NCBI GenBank assembly: GCA_947471365.1
Contig: CANIWQ010000017.1
Coordinates: 1 to 35,502, forward strand
Direction of reading: 5' to 3'
DNA length: 35,502 bases
From: Gemmatimonadota bacterium
GTDB taxonomy: Bacteria > Gemmatimonadota > Gemmatimonadetes > Gemmatimonadales > Gemmatimonadaceae
In this document: positions 8,200 through 17,363 of the stretch, one piece after another
Position numbering within the stretch: the first letter of the stretch is position 1
Layout: every line of letters begins with the position of its first letter
Notes under the pieces: generated by a model
The model's input: only the letters and a program-made list of their open reading frames with translations
The model's database searches: none
What the model was told of the DNA's origin: nothing
Position numbers and translations under genes: made by a program

Positions 8200-9360
8200 A
8201 TGCCAAATGCCCGCCGCACCCTGACGTTCTCCGAGTCGGTCATTCGCGAAATGACCCGTGTCGCTAATCAATACGGCGCCGTGAACCTCTCCCAAGGGTT
8301 TCCTGACTTTCCCATGCCAGAGGAAATGAAGGAAGCCGCCTGCGACGCCATCCGTCGCGACTTCAACCAATACGCCACCACGTGGGGCACCAAAACGCTC
8401 CGCGACGCCATCGCGGGGAAGTACCTCACGCGCTACGGCATGACGGTGGATCCGGACGCTGAGATCACGGTGGCCTGCGGCGGAACAGAGGCGATGGCGT
8501 CGGTGTTTCTGGCGCTTATCGATCCGGGCGACGAAGTGATCATTTTTGAGCCGTTCTACGAGAACTACGGCCCCGACGCGATCCTCAGCGACGCAAAGCC
8601 GGTGTTTGTCCCGTTGACCGTCCCAGACTGGAAACTCGACATTGACGCGTTGAAGGCGGCCGTCACGCCGCGGACGCGCGCCCTGATCCTCAACTCGCCG
8701 CATAATCCCACGGGACATGTGTTCGACCGTGCGGAACTTGAGGCGATTGCCGAAGTGTGCATCGCCCATGACATCATCGTGATCACGGACGATCCCTACG
8801 AATACATCCTGTTCGAAGGGACGCACATTCCCATCGCCACGCTGCCGGGGATGCGCGAACGCACGGTGACCACGTCGAGTCTGTCCAAGACCTTCAGCAT
8901 CACCGGCTGGCGCCTCGGCTATGCGATTGCCAGCCCCGAGCGCTCCGGCGCCATTCGGAAAGTGCACGATTTCCTCACGGTGGGCGCACCGGCTCCGCTA
9001 CAGCAAGCGGCGGCCGTTGGCTACGCATTCCCGGATTCGTACTACCAAAAACTCTCCGACGATTACAAGGCGCGTCGCGAGTTCTTGGCGGGCCCGCTCC
9101 GCGACGCGGGGTTCCGTTTTACAAATCCCAATGGCGCGTATTACTTCTTCGCCGATTTCTCAGCGTTGAGTTCGCAGGACGACGTGACCTTCGCCAAGTG
9201 GATGACGAAGGAAGTCGGCGTGGCAACGGTCCCCGGGTCGAGCTTCTATCGCCCCGGCGCGCCGGAGGGCAAGCGTTTTGTGCGGTTCGCGTTCTGCAAG
9301 AAGCGTGAAACGCTGGAAGCGGCCGTTGAACGGTTGGCGAAGCTTAAGTCGTTGTTGTAG
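8200..9360 (+). CDS. Class I/II pyridoxal-phosphate aminotransferase (YbdL/kynurenine-aminotransferase-like)
   Basis: A 386-residue fold-type I aminotransferase. The PLP lysine is Lys230 in SSLSKTFSITGWRLGY, with NSPHNPTG upstream and DDPYEY between them. The start region FSESVIREMTRVANQYGAVNLSQGFPDF resembles methionine/kynurenine/aspartate aminotransferases of the YbdL type; the substrate cannot be fixed from sequence. I use the ATG at 8200; the frame stays open to 8059 but that stretch is not family-like. There is a hairpin at 8167-8182 just upstream. It is transcribed divergently from the formate operon with 184 bases between, and its 3' end overlaps the convergent DUF983 gene by 17 bases. 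Confidence 0.9.
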   Translation: MPNARRTLTFSESVIREMTRVANQYGAVNLSQGFPDFPMPEEMKEAACDAIRRDFNQYATTWGTKTLRDAIAGKYLTRYGMTVDPDAEITVACGGTEAMASVFLALIDPGDEVIIFEPFYENYGPDAILSDAKPVFVPLTVPDWKLDIDALKAAVTPRTRALILNSPHNPTGHVFDRAELEAIAEVCIAHDIIVITDDPYEYILFEGTHIPIATLPGMRERTVTTSSLSKTFSITGWRLGYAIASPERSGAIRKVHDFLTVGAPAPLQQAAAVGYAFPDSYYQKLSDDYKARREFLAGPLRDAGFRFTNPNGAYYFFADFSALSSQDDVTFAKWMTKEVGVATVPGSSFYRPGAPEGKRFVRFAFCKKRETLEAAVERLAKLKSLL

Positions 9361-9742
9361 CCCGATCGCGCGCGGTCGGCGGCGAGAACGACAGGTCAAA
9401 CGCCAGCCACAGCGTCTTCGTAAACGGATAGGTCGTCAGCGGCGCCACGATAATGGCGACCACTGCGATGTACTGCAGCGCATCCCACGTCACGGCGGGC
9501 CAGGTCGCATAGACGATCGATCCCACGAGCGTGGCGAACAGCACTTCGGCAATGATCAGATTGATCAGGTACGCGCCGATGAAAAAATCGCGAGAGCCAC
9601 GATCCAACAGCAGCTGACAGTGCGGACACGCCGGCCGCATCGTGAACCAAGACGAAAAAATCCCGCGTCCGCCGCAGTCAGGGCATCGCAGGCGTAGTCC
9701 TCGTAGGAGGCGAGCGGAAATCGTGGGCTTTTGGTCTGTCAT
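9344..9742 (-). CDS. DUF983 membrane protein
   Basis: A 132-residue protein. It opens with a zinc-ribbon-like pair of CxxC motifs (CPDCGGRGIF and CPHCQ), then two hydrophobic helices at about residues 52-77 and 85-105, which is the DUF983 layout. The function of the family is unknown. It is convergent with the aminotransferase gene (17-base overlap of the 3' ends) and divergent from the hydroxyacid dehydrogenase, with only 22 bases between the two starts. Any promoters for that divergent pair must overlap each other or the opposing gene. Confidence 0.8.
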   Translation of the reverse strand: MTDQKPTISARLLRGLRLRCPDCGGRGIFSSWFTMRPACPHCQLLLDRGSRDFFIGAYLINLIIAEVLFATLVGSIVYATWPAVTWDALQYIAVVAIIVAPLTTYPFTKTLWLAFDLSFSPPTARDRATTTT

Positions 9743-9764
9743 TCCTCAATATACTTCGCACATC

Positions 9765-10733
9765 GTGTCACGCCCCATCGTAACCGTTACGCGCCGACTT
9801 CCGGAATCGGTTGAAACGCGCCTGCATCAACTGTTTGACGCGCGCACCAACCGCGACGATCTCCCGCTCGGTGTCACGGGGCTCGCCGCCGCGTTAGCGG
9901 AATCAGACGCGCTCCTCTCCACCCTCGGCGATCCGCTCAACGCGGCCGTGCTCGGCGCGCGGCCGCGCCGCGCTCGCATCATTGCCCAGTTTGGCGTGGG
10001 CTATGACAACATCGACGTCGCCGCGGCCACCCGTGCAGGACTCGTCGTCACCAACACACCAGGCGTGCTCACCAACGACACCGCCGATCTCGCGATCATG
10101 CTCCTCCTGAGCGCCGCACGACGCGCCTCAGAGGGAGAACGAGAGCTTCGCCGGGGCGAATGGACGGGATGGCGACCCACGCACAACCTTGGCACACGCG
10201 TCACGGGTAAACGGCTTGGGATTGTGGGGTTCGGCCGCATTGGCCGAGCCGTGGCGGACCGCGCACGTCTTGGCTTTCAAATGCAGGTGCAGGCGTTCAG
10301 TCGGTCGCTCACCGATGAGGCGGCGCGAGATGCCGGCGTGACGCGCGCCGCCAGCCTCGACGCACTACTCGCCAGCTCCGACTTCGTCAGTATTCACGTA
10401 CCATCCACCTCCGCCACCCGCCAACTGTTTGGCGCCACCCTGCTGTCGCACATGCTTCCGCACGCGGTGTTGGTGAACACCGCCCGCGGCGACGTTGTGG
10501 ATGAACGGGCCCTGGCCGACGCGCTGCGGAACGGACGCCTCGCGGCGGCCGGACTCGATGTGTTTGAGCGGGAACCGTCGGTCAGTTCCGGCTTGCTCGA
10601 CCTGCCCAACGCCGTACTCCTGCCGCACATCGGCAGCGCCACGGTCGAAGCCCGTACCGCGATGGGGCACCTCGCGGTGGACAATCTCGAGGCATTCTTC
10701 GAGGGAAAGGTAGTGCCAAATCCTGTGGCGTAG
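9765..10733 (+). CDS. D-isomer-specific 2-hydroxyacid dehydrogenase
   Basis: A 322-residue NAD(P)-dependent oxidoreductase of the glyoxylate/hydroxypyruvate reductase and phosphoglycerate dehydrogenase superfamily. It shows QFGVGYDNID and GVLTNDTADLAIMLLLS, then the nucleotide loop GIVGFGRIGRAVADRA, and the catalytic signature residues: Arg241 in NTARGD, Glu in DVFEREP and His288 in LPHIGSAT. There is no ACT domain, so a glyoxylate or hydroxypyruvate reductase-type role is more likely than serine-pathway SerA, but substrate is undetermined. The start is taken as GTG at 9765 (VSRPIVTVTRRL); upstream frame sequence belongs to the opposite-strand DUF983 gene. Confidence 0.9.
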   Translation: MSRPIVTVTRRLPESVETRLHQLFDARTNRDDLPLGVTGLAAALAESDALLSTLGDPLNAAVLGARPRRARIIAQFGVGYDNIDVAAATRAGLVVTNTPGVLTNDTADLAIMLLLSAARRASEGERELRRGEWTGWRPTHNLGTRVTGKRLGIVGFGRIGRAVADRARLGFQMQVQAFSRSLTDEAARDAGVTRAASLDALLASSDFVSIHVPSTSATRQLFGATLLSHMLPHAVLVNTARGDVVDERALADALRNGRLAAAGLDVFEREPSVSSGLLDLPNAVLLPHIGSATVEARTAMGHLAVDNLEAFFEGKVVPNPVA

Positions 10734-10769
10734 CGGTGGTGCGGTGCGGCGAGAATATCGTCGGCTTCC

Positions 10770-10798
10770 TTGAACCACCCTGAGCCACTTCCTAACTT
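10770..10798 (+). promoter_or_regulatory. Probable promoter of icd
   Basis: TTGAAC (10770-10775), a 17-base spacer and TAACTT (10793-10798), followed by TG. Transcription would begin near 10805, about 28 bases before the GTG start of icd. The same -10 sequence and spacing occur before yicC and mdh. Confidence 0.6.
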
Positions 10799-10832
10799 TG
10801 CTGTACTCACCCGATTCCGAGAGCGACACACC

Positions 10833-12080
10833 GTGACTCAATACAAGTACGCAACCGTGCCGCAGGGCGGCGAACGCATTCAGGCCTCCGGCGGTGTCTT
10901 TACTGTGCCGGACCAACCGATCATCCCGTTCATCGAAGGCGACGGCACCGGTCCAGATATCTGGAAGGCGTCCGTTCGCGTGTTCGATGCCGCCGTCGCC
11001 ATTGCCTACGGCGGCAAGCGCAAGATCCATTGGATGGAAGTGCTCGCCGGCGAAAAGGCGTTTAACGCCACCAAAGAATGGATGCCCGCAGAGACGCTCG
11101 AAGCGATTCGCGAGTTCAAGATCGCCATCAAGGGGCCGCTCACCACACCAGTTGGCGGCGGCATTCGTTCGCTCAACGTGGCGCTGCGTCAGGAACTCGA
11201 CCTCTACGCCTGCATTCGCCCCGTGCGTTACTTCCAGGGCGTGGGCGCGCCCATGAAGCATCCGGAAAAACTCAACATCATCATCTTCCGTGAGAACGTC
11301 GAAGACGTCTACTCCGGCATTGAGTTCAAAGCGGGAACGCCCGAAGCTGAAAAGCTTCGCGCCTTCCTGAAGACCGAGTTCAACAAGGATGTGCGAGAGG
11401 GCTCGGCCATCGGGATCAAGCCGATGTCTCCGTTCGGCTCCAAGCGCCTCGTGAAGATGGCGCTCGAGTACGCCCTCAAGCGCGGCTGCAAGTCCGTCAC
11501 GCTGATGCACAAGGGCAATATCATGAAGTTCACCGAAGGTGGCTTCAAAGACTGGGGCTACGAAATCGCACGCGAACAGTTCGCGTCGACCGTCGTGGCC
11601 GAGGCCGATCTCGGCAAGGCTGGCAACGGCGCACGCGCCGACGCCGTGGTCCTCAAGGATCGCATTGCCGATTCGATGTTCCAGCAGCTCTTGCTGCGCC
11701 CCGAAGATTACGAAGTGATTGCCACGCCAAACCTCAACGGCGATTACGTCTCCGATGCGGCCGCTGCACAGGTGGGTGGGCTCGGCATCGCCCCCGGCGG
11801 CAACGTCGGTGATAACGCCGCGGTGTTTGAAGCGACGCACGGGACGGCACCGAAGTACGCTGGGCTCGACAAGATCAACCCGGGCAGCGTGATCCTCTCG
11901 GGCGTGATGATGCTCGAGCACATGGGATGGCAGGAAGCCGCCGATCTCATCGTGCGTGGCATGGAGCACGCGATTGCCGCCAAGACCGTCACGTACGACT
12001 TGGCGCGTCAGATGCCAGGTTCCACCGAAGTGTCCACCTCGGCGTTTGGCGACGCCATCATCACCGGCATGAAGAAGTAA
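10833..12080 (+). CDS. icd: NADP-dependent isocitrate dehydrogenase
   Basis: A 415-residue TCA-cycle enzyme converting isocitrate to 2-oxoglutarate, nearly the same length as E. coli Icd. Ser113 falls in [19 protein letters not shown], the substrate loop that carries the regulatory phosphorylation serine in enteric bacteria. [17 protein letters not shown] contains the Lys-Tyr pair that marks NADP preference. The metal-binding aspartates are in the [12 protein letters not shown] region. The GTG at 10833 matches the family N-terminus ([16 protein letters not shown]); the open frame to 10770 is excess and covers the promoter. It is followed 4 bases later by pepA. No aceK is in the window, so regulation by phosphorylation is not implied. 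Confidence 0.97.
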   Translation: MTQYKYATVPQGGERIQASGGVFTVPDQPIIPFIEGDGTGPDIWKASVRVFDAAVAIAYGGKRKIHWMEVLAGEKAFNATKEWMPAETLEAIREFKIAIKGPLTTPVGGGIRSLNVALRQELDLYACIRPVRYFQGVGAPMKHPEKLNIIIFRENVEDVYSGIEFKAGTPEAEKLRAFLKTEFNKDVREGSAIGIKPMSPFGSKRLVKMALEYALKRGCKSVTLMHKGNIMKFTEGGFKDWGYEIAREQFASTVVAEADLGKAGNGARADAVVLKDRIADSMFQQLLLRPEDYEVIATPNLNGDYVSDAAAAQVGGLGIAPGGNVGDNAAVFEATHGTAPKYAGLDKINPGSVILSGVMMLEHMGWQEAADLIVRGMEHAIAAKTVTYDLARQMPGSTEVSTSAFGDAIITGMKK

Positions 12081-12084
12081 TCCT

Positions 12085-13560
12085 ATGACTCTCGTCCTGT
12101 CGTCCCACGCCGGTGATCCGGCGCAGTTGGCTACGCCGCTACTCGCACTCGCGTTGTCGTCTGACGCAAAGTTTCCTCGGGCGCTGGCCGCGTTGGATGC
12201 CGCGTCCGGCGGTGGCATTGGGCGCGCCATCAAGCAGCGTGACTTCAAGGGAAACCGCGACGAGAGCTTACTCCTGTTCACCACCGGCCGCGGGCCGCAA
12301 CGTGTTCTGCTGATTGGCATGGGCGCGTTGCCCGCGGCGGGCGCCGTCACGCGAGCGGCGTCCATTGCGGGGCGCCGTGCCAACGGGATGGGCGTGGGCA
12401 AGATGGCGTTCTGGGCCGACGGACTCGATGCTCGCGGAGTTGAAAATGCCGCCGTCGGCATCAGTCTCGGTGCGTGGGAGTTTACCGAACTCAAGAGCGC
12501 GCCCGCGAGTGGCGAAAAAACAACGCCACTCAGCGCGGCCGTTATTTGCGTGGGGAAGATCGCCGGCGCGGCCGTTGCGCTGGCCAACGGCCGCGCCGTG
12601 GCCGAAGGACAACGCATCGCCCGTCGCCTCGCGATGTTGCCGGGCAATATCTGCACGCCGAGCTACATCGCCCAAGCCGCGCGTGACATTGCCAAGCGAC
12701 ACAAGCTCGGCTGTAGCGTGTATGGCCGTGCCGATCTCAAAAAGTTTGGGATGGGGTCGTTTCTCGCGGTGGCGCAAGGCACGCCGCAGGATCCGAAGCT
12801 GATTGTGCTCGAGTACCGCGGTGGTGCAAAGGGCGCACCGCCGGTCGCGCTGGTGGGCAAGGGACTCTGCTTTGATTCAGGCGGCATCAGCATCAAGCCG
12901 GCCGATCGTATGGAATGGATGAAGTTCGACATGAGCGGCGCCGCCGGCGTCCTCGGCGCGATGGAAGCCATCGCGCGCATGAAGCTCAAAATCAATGTCG
13001 TTGGGCTGGTGGGCAGCACCACCAACATGCCGAGCGGTACGTCGATGAATCCCGGCGACGTGGTGACGGCGAGCAATGGCAAGACGATCGAGATTATCAA
13101 CACGGACGCCGAAGGCCGCCTCGTGCTCGCGGACGTGCTCGTGTACGCCGCGCGCTTCAAGCCGCAGGCGGTGATTGATGCCGCGACGCTCACCGGCGCC
13201 GTCGTCGTGGCACTGGGGAACACGGCCGTCGGCGTCCTCGGCAACGACCAAGCACTCGTGGACGAAGTGCTGGCAGCCGGGCGCCTCGGCGGAGAGCCGG
13301 GATGGCAACTCCCGCTCTGGCCGGAGTATAAGGAGCAGATCAAGTCCGATGTCGCCGACATGAAGAACATCGGATCGCGCGGTGCTGGGACCATTACGGC
13401 CGCGCATTTTCTCGCCGAGTTCACGCAAGGGTACCAGTGGGTGCATCTCGATATCGCCGGTACGGCGTACACGGAGGCGGATCTCGTCGCCATTCCGCGC
13501 GGCCCAACAGGAACGCCGGTGCGGACGTTCGTCGAGTTCGTCCGGGGGAGGGCTCGCTGA
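12085..13560 (+). CDS. pepA: Leucyl aminopeptidase (M17 family)
   Basis: A 491-residue cytosolic two-metal aminopeptidase that removes N-terminal residues from peptides. The C-terminal catalytic half has GKGLCFDSGGISIKPADRM (metal-binding Lys and Asp), MKFDMSGAAGV, and the M17 signature NTDAEGRLVLAD at residues 339-350. The N-terminal macrodomain-like half is less conserved, as usual. The ATG lies 4 bases after the icd stop, so the two are probably co-transcribed. Its 3' end contains GGGGGAGGG and its stop overlaps the apparent CTG start of the next gene. Confidence 0.95.
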   Translation: MTLVLSSHAGDPAQLATPLLALALSSDAKFPRALAALDAASGGGIGRAIKQRDFKGNRDESLLLFTTGRGPQRVLLIGMGALPAAGAVTRAASIAGRRANGMGVGKMAFWADGLDARGVENAAVGISLGAWEFTELKSAPASGEKTTPLSAAVICVGKIAGAAVALANGRAVAEGQRIARRLAMLPGNICTPSYIAQAARDIAKRHKLGCSVYGRADLKKFGMGSFLAVAQGTPQDPKLIVLEYRGGAKGAPPVALVGKGLCFDSGGISIKPADRMEWMKFDMSGAAGVLGAMEAIARMKLKINVVGLVGSTTNMPSGTSMNPGDVVTASNGKTIEIINTDAEGRLVLADVLVYAARFKPQAVIDAATLTGAVVVALGNTAVGVLGNDQALVDEVLAAGRLGGEPGWQLPLWPEYKEQIKSDVADMKNIGSRGAGTITAAHFLAEFTQGYQWVHLDIAGTAYTEADLVAIPRGPTGTPVRTFVEFVRGRAR

Positions 13561-15509
13561 GCCCCATCGCGCGAGCGCTACTCGCTGGTGCGCTCGCGCC
13601 CCTGCTGGCCCTTTTCCCCCATACCGTTTTGGGGCAGAAGGGCCCGCCGCCGCGTCCCCGCGCGGACTCAACGAAAGACGCCCCGGTCAAGCCGCGTGCG
13701 ATTCCAGACTCCGCTCTCGCACTGAGCGTGGATTCGGCCGGAACCGACAGCGCGCTCACCAAGATTCCGCCGCGGGACACCGTCAAAACGGCGATCGTCT
13801 CGAGCTATGCACCAAACAATACAGAGATCGGCGGTCGCGACTATCACTGGACCCGCGACGAGTTGTTCGCCTCGGGAGCCGTGACCCTCGGGGATTTGCT
13901 CGCGCAGGTGCCAGGCGTCACGGGCTATCAAACCGGATTTATGGCGGCGCCGCAGGTGGTCACGTGGTACGGCAATGCGGGATCGGTGCGCGTGTTCGTC
14001 GACGGCGTCGCCTACGTGTCGCTCAATCCGCGGAATGGCGGCGTGCCCGATTTTGCGGTGATTCCACTCTGGACGCTCGAAGACATTCGCATTGAACGTT
14101 CCGCAGGCGAAGTGCGCGCCTATTTACGTACTTGGCGCGTGGATCGTACCACGCCATCCACGCGCGTGGATGTCATCACCGGCAGTGAAAATCTCAATCT
14201 GTATCGCGGGTTCTTCGGCAAGCGCTTCGATAACGGCTTGGCGGTGCAACTCGCCGGCCAACAGCTCAGCACCATCTCGCGCACCGGCCTCGATGGCGAC
14301 GCCCTTGGCGGTTTTGCGCGCATCGGCTGGGCCCGCGGAGAGTGGAGCGTCGATGGCACGTACCAAACGCAAGGGCTGAATCGCAACACGGGACAACGCT
14401 ACACTCGTCCCTCGTCGCTCGTGCCGCTACAGCCCAAAGCCATGCCGGCGTATTCTGGCTCCGACGGCATCGGATATCTTCGCATCGGCTGGCGTGATCC
14501 CGCGCGCGACGTCGCCTGGGTGCAACTGATCGCAGCCACGCTCGCGTCCGTGGAGGCGCACGGCAAGAGCACCTCGACCATTTCCGTGACCGACACCGTC
14601 GACACGGCCTCGTCGCGCTCGCAGTACACGCTCTCGGCCGGCACCAACTGGCGCGGTATCCGCCTTGTGGCGATCAATCGCTTCGAGCGGATGTATGGGG
14701 CGCCGATCATGACCAAGACTGGCGTCGGCGAGAGCGCCGTGACCAAGTCGCGTCGCACCATGAAGTCGTTCTTTGCACCCGGCGTGCGACTCGAATACGA
14801 GTACAAGTTCGCGACACTCGGGGCCGTGTTCGACCGATCGTCCGACTCCACCGATCACCAGGATGTATTTCTTCGAGCCGCGCCGTTCTCGTGGCTCCAG
14901 TTTGGTGGCGCCTGGAGTAATGTCGCGCCGACCGACAAAAACGACCCGCGAAAGAGCTACGTCACCACGCGATACGAAGCCGCCCTCAAGTTCCGCGACC
15001 GCTGGATCACGGTTGGTAGTATCCAGCGTGGTCTCATGACGCTGGCAGCCCCCATTGAGCTCGACTCCGCGCTCCACCCGATGCTCGACGACAAGGTTGC
15101 CGGGCTGACCGCGTCGGTCCACGGCCCCCTATTTGGCGGCTGGGGGATCGATTTTGACGCCATCAAGTGGAAGACCACCAGCGGCTGGCGTCCTCAAAAC
15201 GAGGCGCGGACGACGATCAAGTTTGCCTCAGGCTTTCCCAAGCGCTTCACGCGGAACGAGTTCCACCTGCTCGTCTCGGCTACCCACGAGCTGCGATCCG
15301 CCTCGTTCGTGCCATCCGGTAAGCTGTTGATAGGGCAGAGCTTAGCATCGTACAGCATCTTCTCAACGCTGCTCGAAATCCGGATTGGCGACGCCACCAT
15401 CTCGTGGCAGTACCGTAACGCGGTCGGAACCCCATACGAGCAGTATCCGGGCTACACCATGCCGCGCCTCACGAACATCTACGGCGTGCGGTGGAACTTC
15501 TGGAACTGA
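13557..15509 (+). CDS. TonB-dependent-receptor-like outer-membrane protein, apparent CTG start
   Basis: A 650-residue exported protein. It begins with a signal peptide (SPIARALLAGALAPLLALFP...VLG), a Pro-rich stretch, a plug-like domain (VTLGDLLAQVPGVTGY, then VRVFVDGVAYV and ledIRIERSAGEV) and a long region of alternating aromatic/polar strands ending GVRWNFWN, consistent with an outer-membrane barrel. The cargo is unknown. There is no ATG, GTG or TTG near the signal peptide. CTG at 13557 sits 5-8 bases after GGGGGAGGG and overlaps the pepA stop as CTGA. The frame also has an ATG at 13437, but starting there would place 40 non-signal residues before the signal peptide. The overall fold call is moderately firm; start is inferred. 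Confidence 0.75.
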   Translation: MSPIARALLAGALAPLLALFPHTVLGQKGPPPRPRADSTKDAPVKPRAIPDSALALSVDSAGTDSALTKIPPRDTVKTAIVSSYAPNNTEIGGRDYHWTRDELFASGAVTLGDLLAQVPGVTGYQTGFMAAPQVVTWYGNAGSVRVFVDGVAYVSLNPRNGGVPDFAVIPLWTLEDIRIERSAGEVRAYLRTWRVDRTTPSTRVDVITGSENLNLYRGFFGKRFDNGLAVQLAGQQLSTISRTGLDGDALGGFARIGWARGEWSVDGTYQTQGLNRNTGQRYTRPSSLVPLQPKAMPAYSGSDGIGYLRIGWRDPARDVAWVQLIAATLASVEAHGKSTSTISVTDTVDTASSRSQYTLSAGTNWRGIRLVAINRFERMYGAPIMTKTGVGESAVTKSRRTMKSFFAPGVRLEYEYKFATLGAVFDRSSDSTDHQDVFLRAAPFSWLQFGGAWSNVAPTDKNDPRKSYVTTRYEAALKFRDRWITVGSIQRGLMTLAAPIELDSALHPMLDDKVAGLTASVHGPLFGGWGIDFDAIKWKTTSGWRPQNEARTTIKFASGFPKRFTRNEFHLLVSATHELRSASFVPSGKLLIGQSLASYSIFSTLLEIRIGDATISWQYRNAVGTPYEQYPGYTMPRLTNIYGVRWNFWN

Positions 15510-15544
15510 GCAGGCGCTCATAGGGCGTGCGAGCCCGTCCGGCG

Positions 15545-15573
15545 TTTACAAAGGCGTTGTCGGACAGTAACTT
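15545..15573 (+). promoter_or_regulatory. Probable promoter of the yicC-to-tpiA run
   Basis: TTTACA (15545-15550), 17 bases, then TAACTT (15568-15573). The expected start near 15580 leaves only about six bases before the yicC ATG, so the message may be almost leaderless. Confidence 0.45.
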
Positions 15574-15585
15574 AGTAGGCTTGCT

Positions 15586-16458
15586 ATGATACGTTCGATG
15601 ACTGGTTTCGGCGCTGCTGAAGGCCTCGTGGGCACCACCCGCGTGGCGGTTGAGTTGCGTTCGGTCAATCACCGGTTCTTCAATCCGAGCCTCAAGCTCT
15701 CTTCGGACCTCTCCAAGTGGGAGCCGGAAGTGCGGGAGGCGCTCCGCAAACGCATTAGTCGTGGGCATGTCACGTTGACCGCTCGCACGGTACGCGATGC
15801 GGTGGACGTGGCGTCGATCAACGAGACGCGTTTTGCCGAGTATGCGGCTCGCTTGAAGGAGCTGCGTGACCGGCACGGCTTGGGCGGTGAAGTGGACGTT
15901 GCGACGGTGCTCCGTATGCCCGACGTGATCCACGGCGCCACCGAAGAGCAGGACGGTACGGTTGAAGAGTTGTTGCTCATTGTGGAAGGTGCCATCGCGG
16001 CGCTGGGACGGATGCGCGAAGCCGAAGGTGCACGACTCGCCGAGGTGTTGCGTGAACGCATTGCCGTCATTGAAGACGCGGTGGGACGCATTGCGGTTCG
16101 GGCACCGGAGCGGGTGGTTGCGCAGCGCGATCGCCTGCGGGAAAATGTGAAGGTGTTGGCCGAAGGGATTGCGGTCGATGAGCAGCGACTGGCGCAGGAG
16201 ATTGCGATTCTAGCCGATCGCTTGGACGTTGGGGAAGAGTTGGACCGCTTTGCATCGCACATTACCGCATTCCGTGACGCACTCGCCGTGAAGGACGGCG
16301 ACGCCATCGGCAAGCGGCTCGGCTTCCTGTTGCAAGAGTTGCTACGCGAAGCCAATACGACAGGCAGTAAGGCCAACGACGCGACCATTCAAAAGGACGT
16401 GTTGCTGGTGAAGGAAGAATTGGAACGGATTCGTGAACAGGTGGAGAACCTCGAGTGA
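15586..16458 (+). CDS. yicC: YicC family protein (putative endoribonuclease)
   Basis: A 290-residue YicC/YloC-family protein. It has the invariant start MIRSMTGFG, the block VELRSVNHRFFNPSLKL, and a C-terminal domain with FLLQELLREANTTGSKAND followed by VLLVKEELERIREQVENLE. E. coli YicC has been linked to cleavage of small RNAs, and the family is widely found next to gmk, as here. It ends in a GTGA overlap with gmk, so the two are translationally linked. It is the first gene of the long head-to-tail run after a 76-base gap holding a promoter candidate. Confidence 0.93.
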   Translation: MIRSMTGFGAAEGLVGTTRVAVELRSVNHRFFNPSLKLSSDLSKWEPEVREALRKRISRGHVTLTARTVRDAVDVASINETRFAEYAARLKELRDRHGLGGEVDVATVLRMPDVIHGATEEQDGTVEELLLIVEGAIAALGRMREAEGARLAEVLRERIAVIEDAVGRIAVRAPERVVAQRDRLRENVKVLAEGIAVDEQRLAQEIAILADRLDVGEELDRFASHITAFRDALAVKDGDAIGKRLGFLLQELLREANTTGSKANDATIQKDVLLVKEELERIREQVENLE

Positions 16459-17099
16459 ATCCATTCCCGGTGGTGCTGTCGGCGCCGAGTGGGGGTGGCA
16501 AGACCACCGTCACGCATCGCTTGATGGCGCAGCGCAAGGATTTGGGGTATTCGATTTCGTGCACCACGCGGACGCCGCGGGTGGGCGAGGTCAACGGAAC
16601 GGATTACCACTTTCTCGCGGAGCCGGAATTCTTGGCGCGTCGGGAACGGGGTGAGTTTGCAGAAACGGCTATAGTACACGGGCGGTGGTACGGCACACTC
16701 AAGTCCGCCGTGCAAGTAGTGTTGGACAGTGGCAAGCACGTCATGATGGACATCGACGTGCAGGGAGCGGCGCAGTTCGCGGTGGCCTATCCTGGTGCGG
16801 TGCTCGTTTTTGTGCTGCCGCCGTCCGTCGAGGTGCTGGTGGAACGCCTGATGGCGAGGCAGACCGAAAGTCGTGCCGCGCTGCGCACGCGGTTGCAAAG
16901 TGCGCGGGCGGAGTTGAAGGAAGTCGATCGGTACCACTACGTCGTGGTCAACGATCAACTGGACGCGGCGGTGGAGCGGGTGAAGGCCATCATCGACGCT
17001 GAGGAAGTGAAGCGCGAGCGGGTCCGTTCGCTCGACGCGCAGGTGGCTGGGCTGATTACCCGGCTGGATACGGAGCTTGAGGGTTTTGCGCAGGACTGA
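16455..17099 (+). CDS. gmk: Guanylate kinase
   Basis: A 214-residue enzyme phosphorylating GMP to GDP with ATP. The P-loop is SAPSGGGKTTV (Ser9-Val19), followed by the GMP-binding SCTTRTPRVGEVNGTDYHF block and the GRWYGT segment. The GTG start lies inside the yicC stop (GTGA). The yicC-gmk-rpoZ-coaBC order is a common bacterial arrangement. The C-terminus extends slightly past the usual end with an acidic helix but nothing unusual is seen. Confidence 0.97.
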   Translation: MNPFPVVLSAPSGGGKTTVTHRLMAQRKDLGYSISCTTRTPRVGEVNGTDYHFLAEPEFLARRERGEFAETAIVHGRWYGTLKSAVQVVLDSGKHVMMDIDVQGAAQFAVAYPGAVLVFVLPPSVEVLVERLMARQTESRAALRTRLQSARAELKEVDRYHYVVVNDQLDAAVERVKAIIDAEEVKRERVRSLDAQVAGLITRLDTELEGFAQD

Positions 17100-17126
17100 T
17101 TACCCGTCGTCACCGAGGAAGCATCG

Positions 17127-17339
17127 ATGCGAGTATTTACACCCCAGGAAGTGATCACCCACGCGGCCAACAAGTACCTCGCGGTACTGGTGGCCTCGAA
17201 GTACGCCCGCGTGCTCAACGAGTTCCCGCGCGATCGCTCCAAGAGCGGTGAGAAGAAGCTCACGACGCGTTCGCTCGAAGAGTTGTCGACTGGCGACATC
17301 GAGTATCGTGTGGTTCCGCGGCGTCGCGCCGCGGAATAA
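17127..17339 (+). CDS. rpoZ: RNA polymerase omega subunit
   Basis: A 70-residue protein matching RpoZ: an N-terminal helix (VITHAANKYLAVLVASKYARVLNE) containing the conserved A-x-x-K-Y/R-A-R pattern, then LTTRSLEELSTGDIEYRVV. Omega aids assembly of RNA polymerase by holding the beta' subunit. Its length is short but normal for the family, and its place between gmk and coaBC is classical. ATG start, with GAGGAAGC upstream. Confidence 0.92.
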   Translation: MRVFTPQEVITHAANKYLAVLVASKYARVLNEFPRDRSKSGEKKLTTRSLEELSTGDIEYRVVPRRRAAE

Positions 17340-17363
17340 CGCGACCTCCGCCGCGCGCGAACC

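Noticed and set aside
10365-12656. A 763-codon open frame on the minus strand across the hydroxyacid dehydrogenase, icd and pepA
   Set aside because: It is antisense to well-recognised genes, shows no family similarity, and long antisense frames are expected in high-GC coding DNA.
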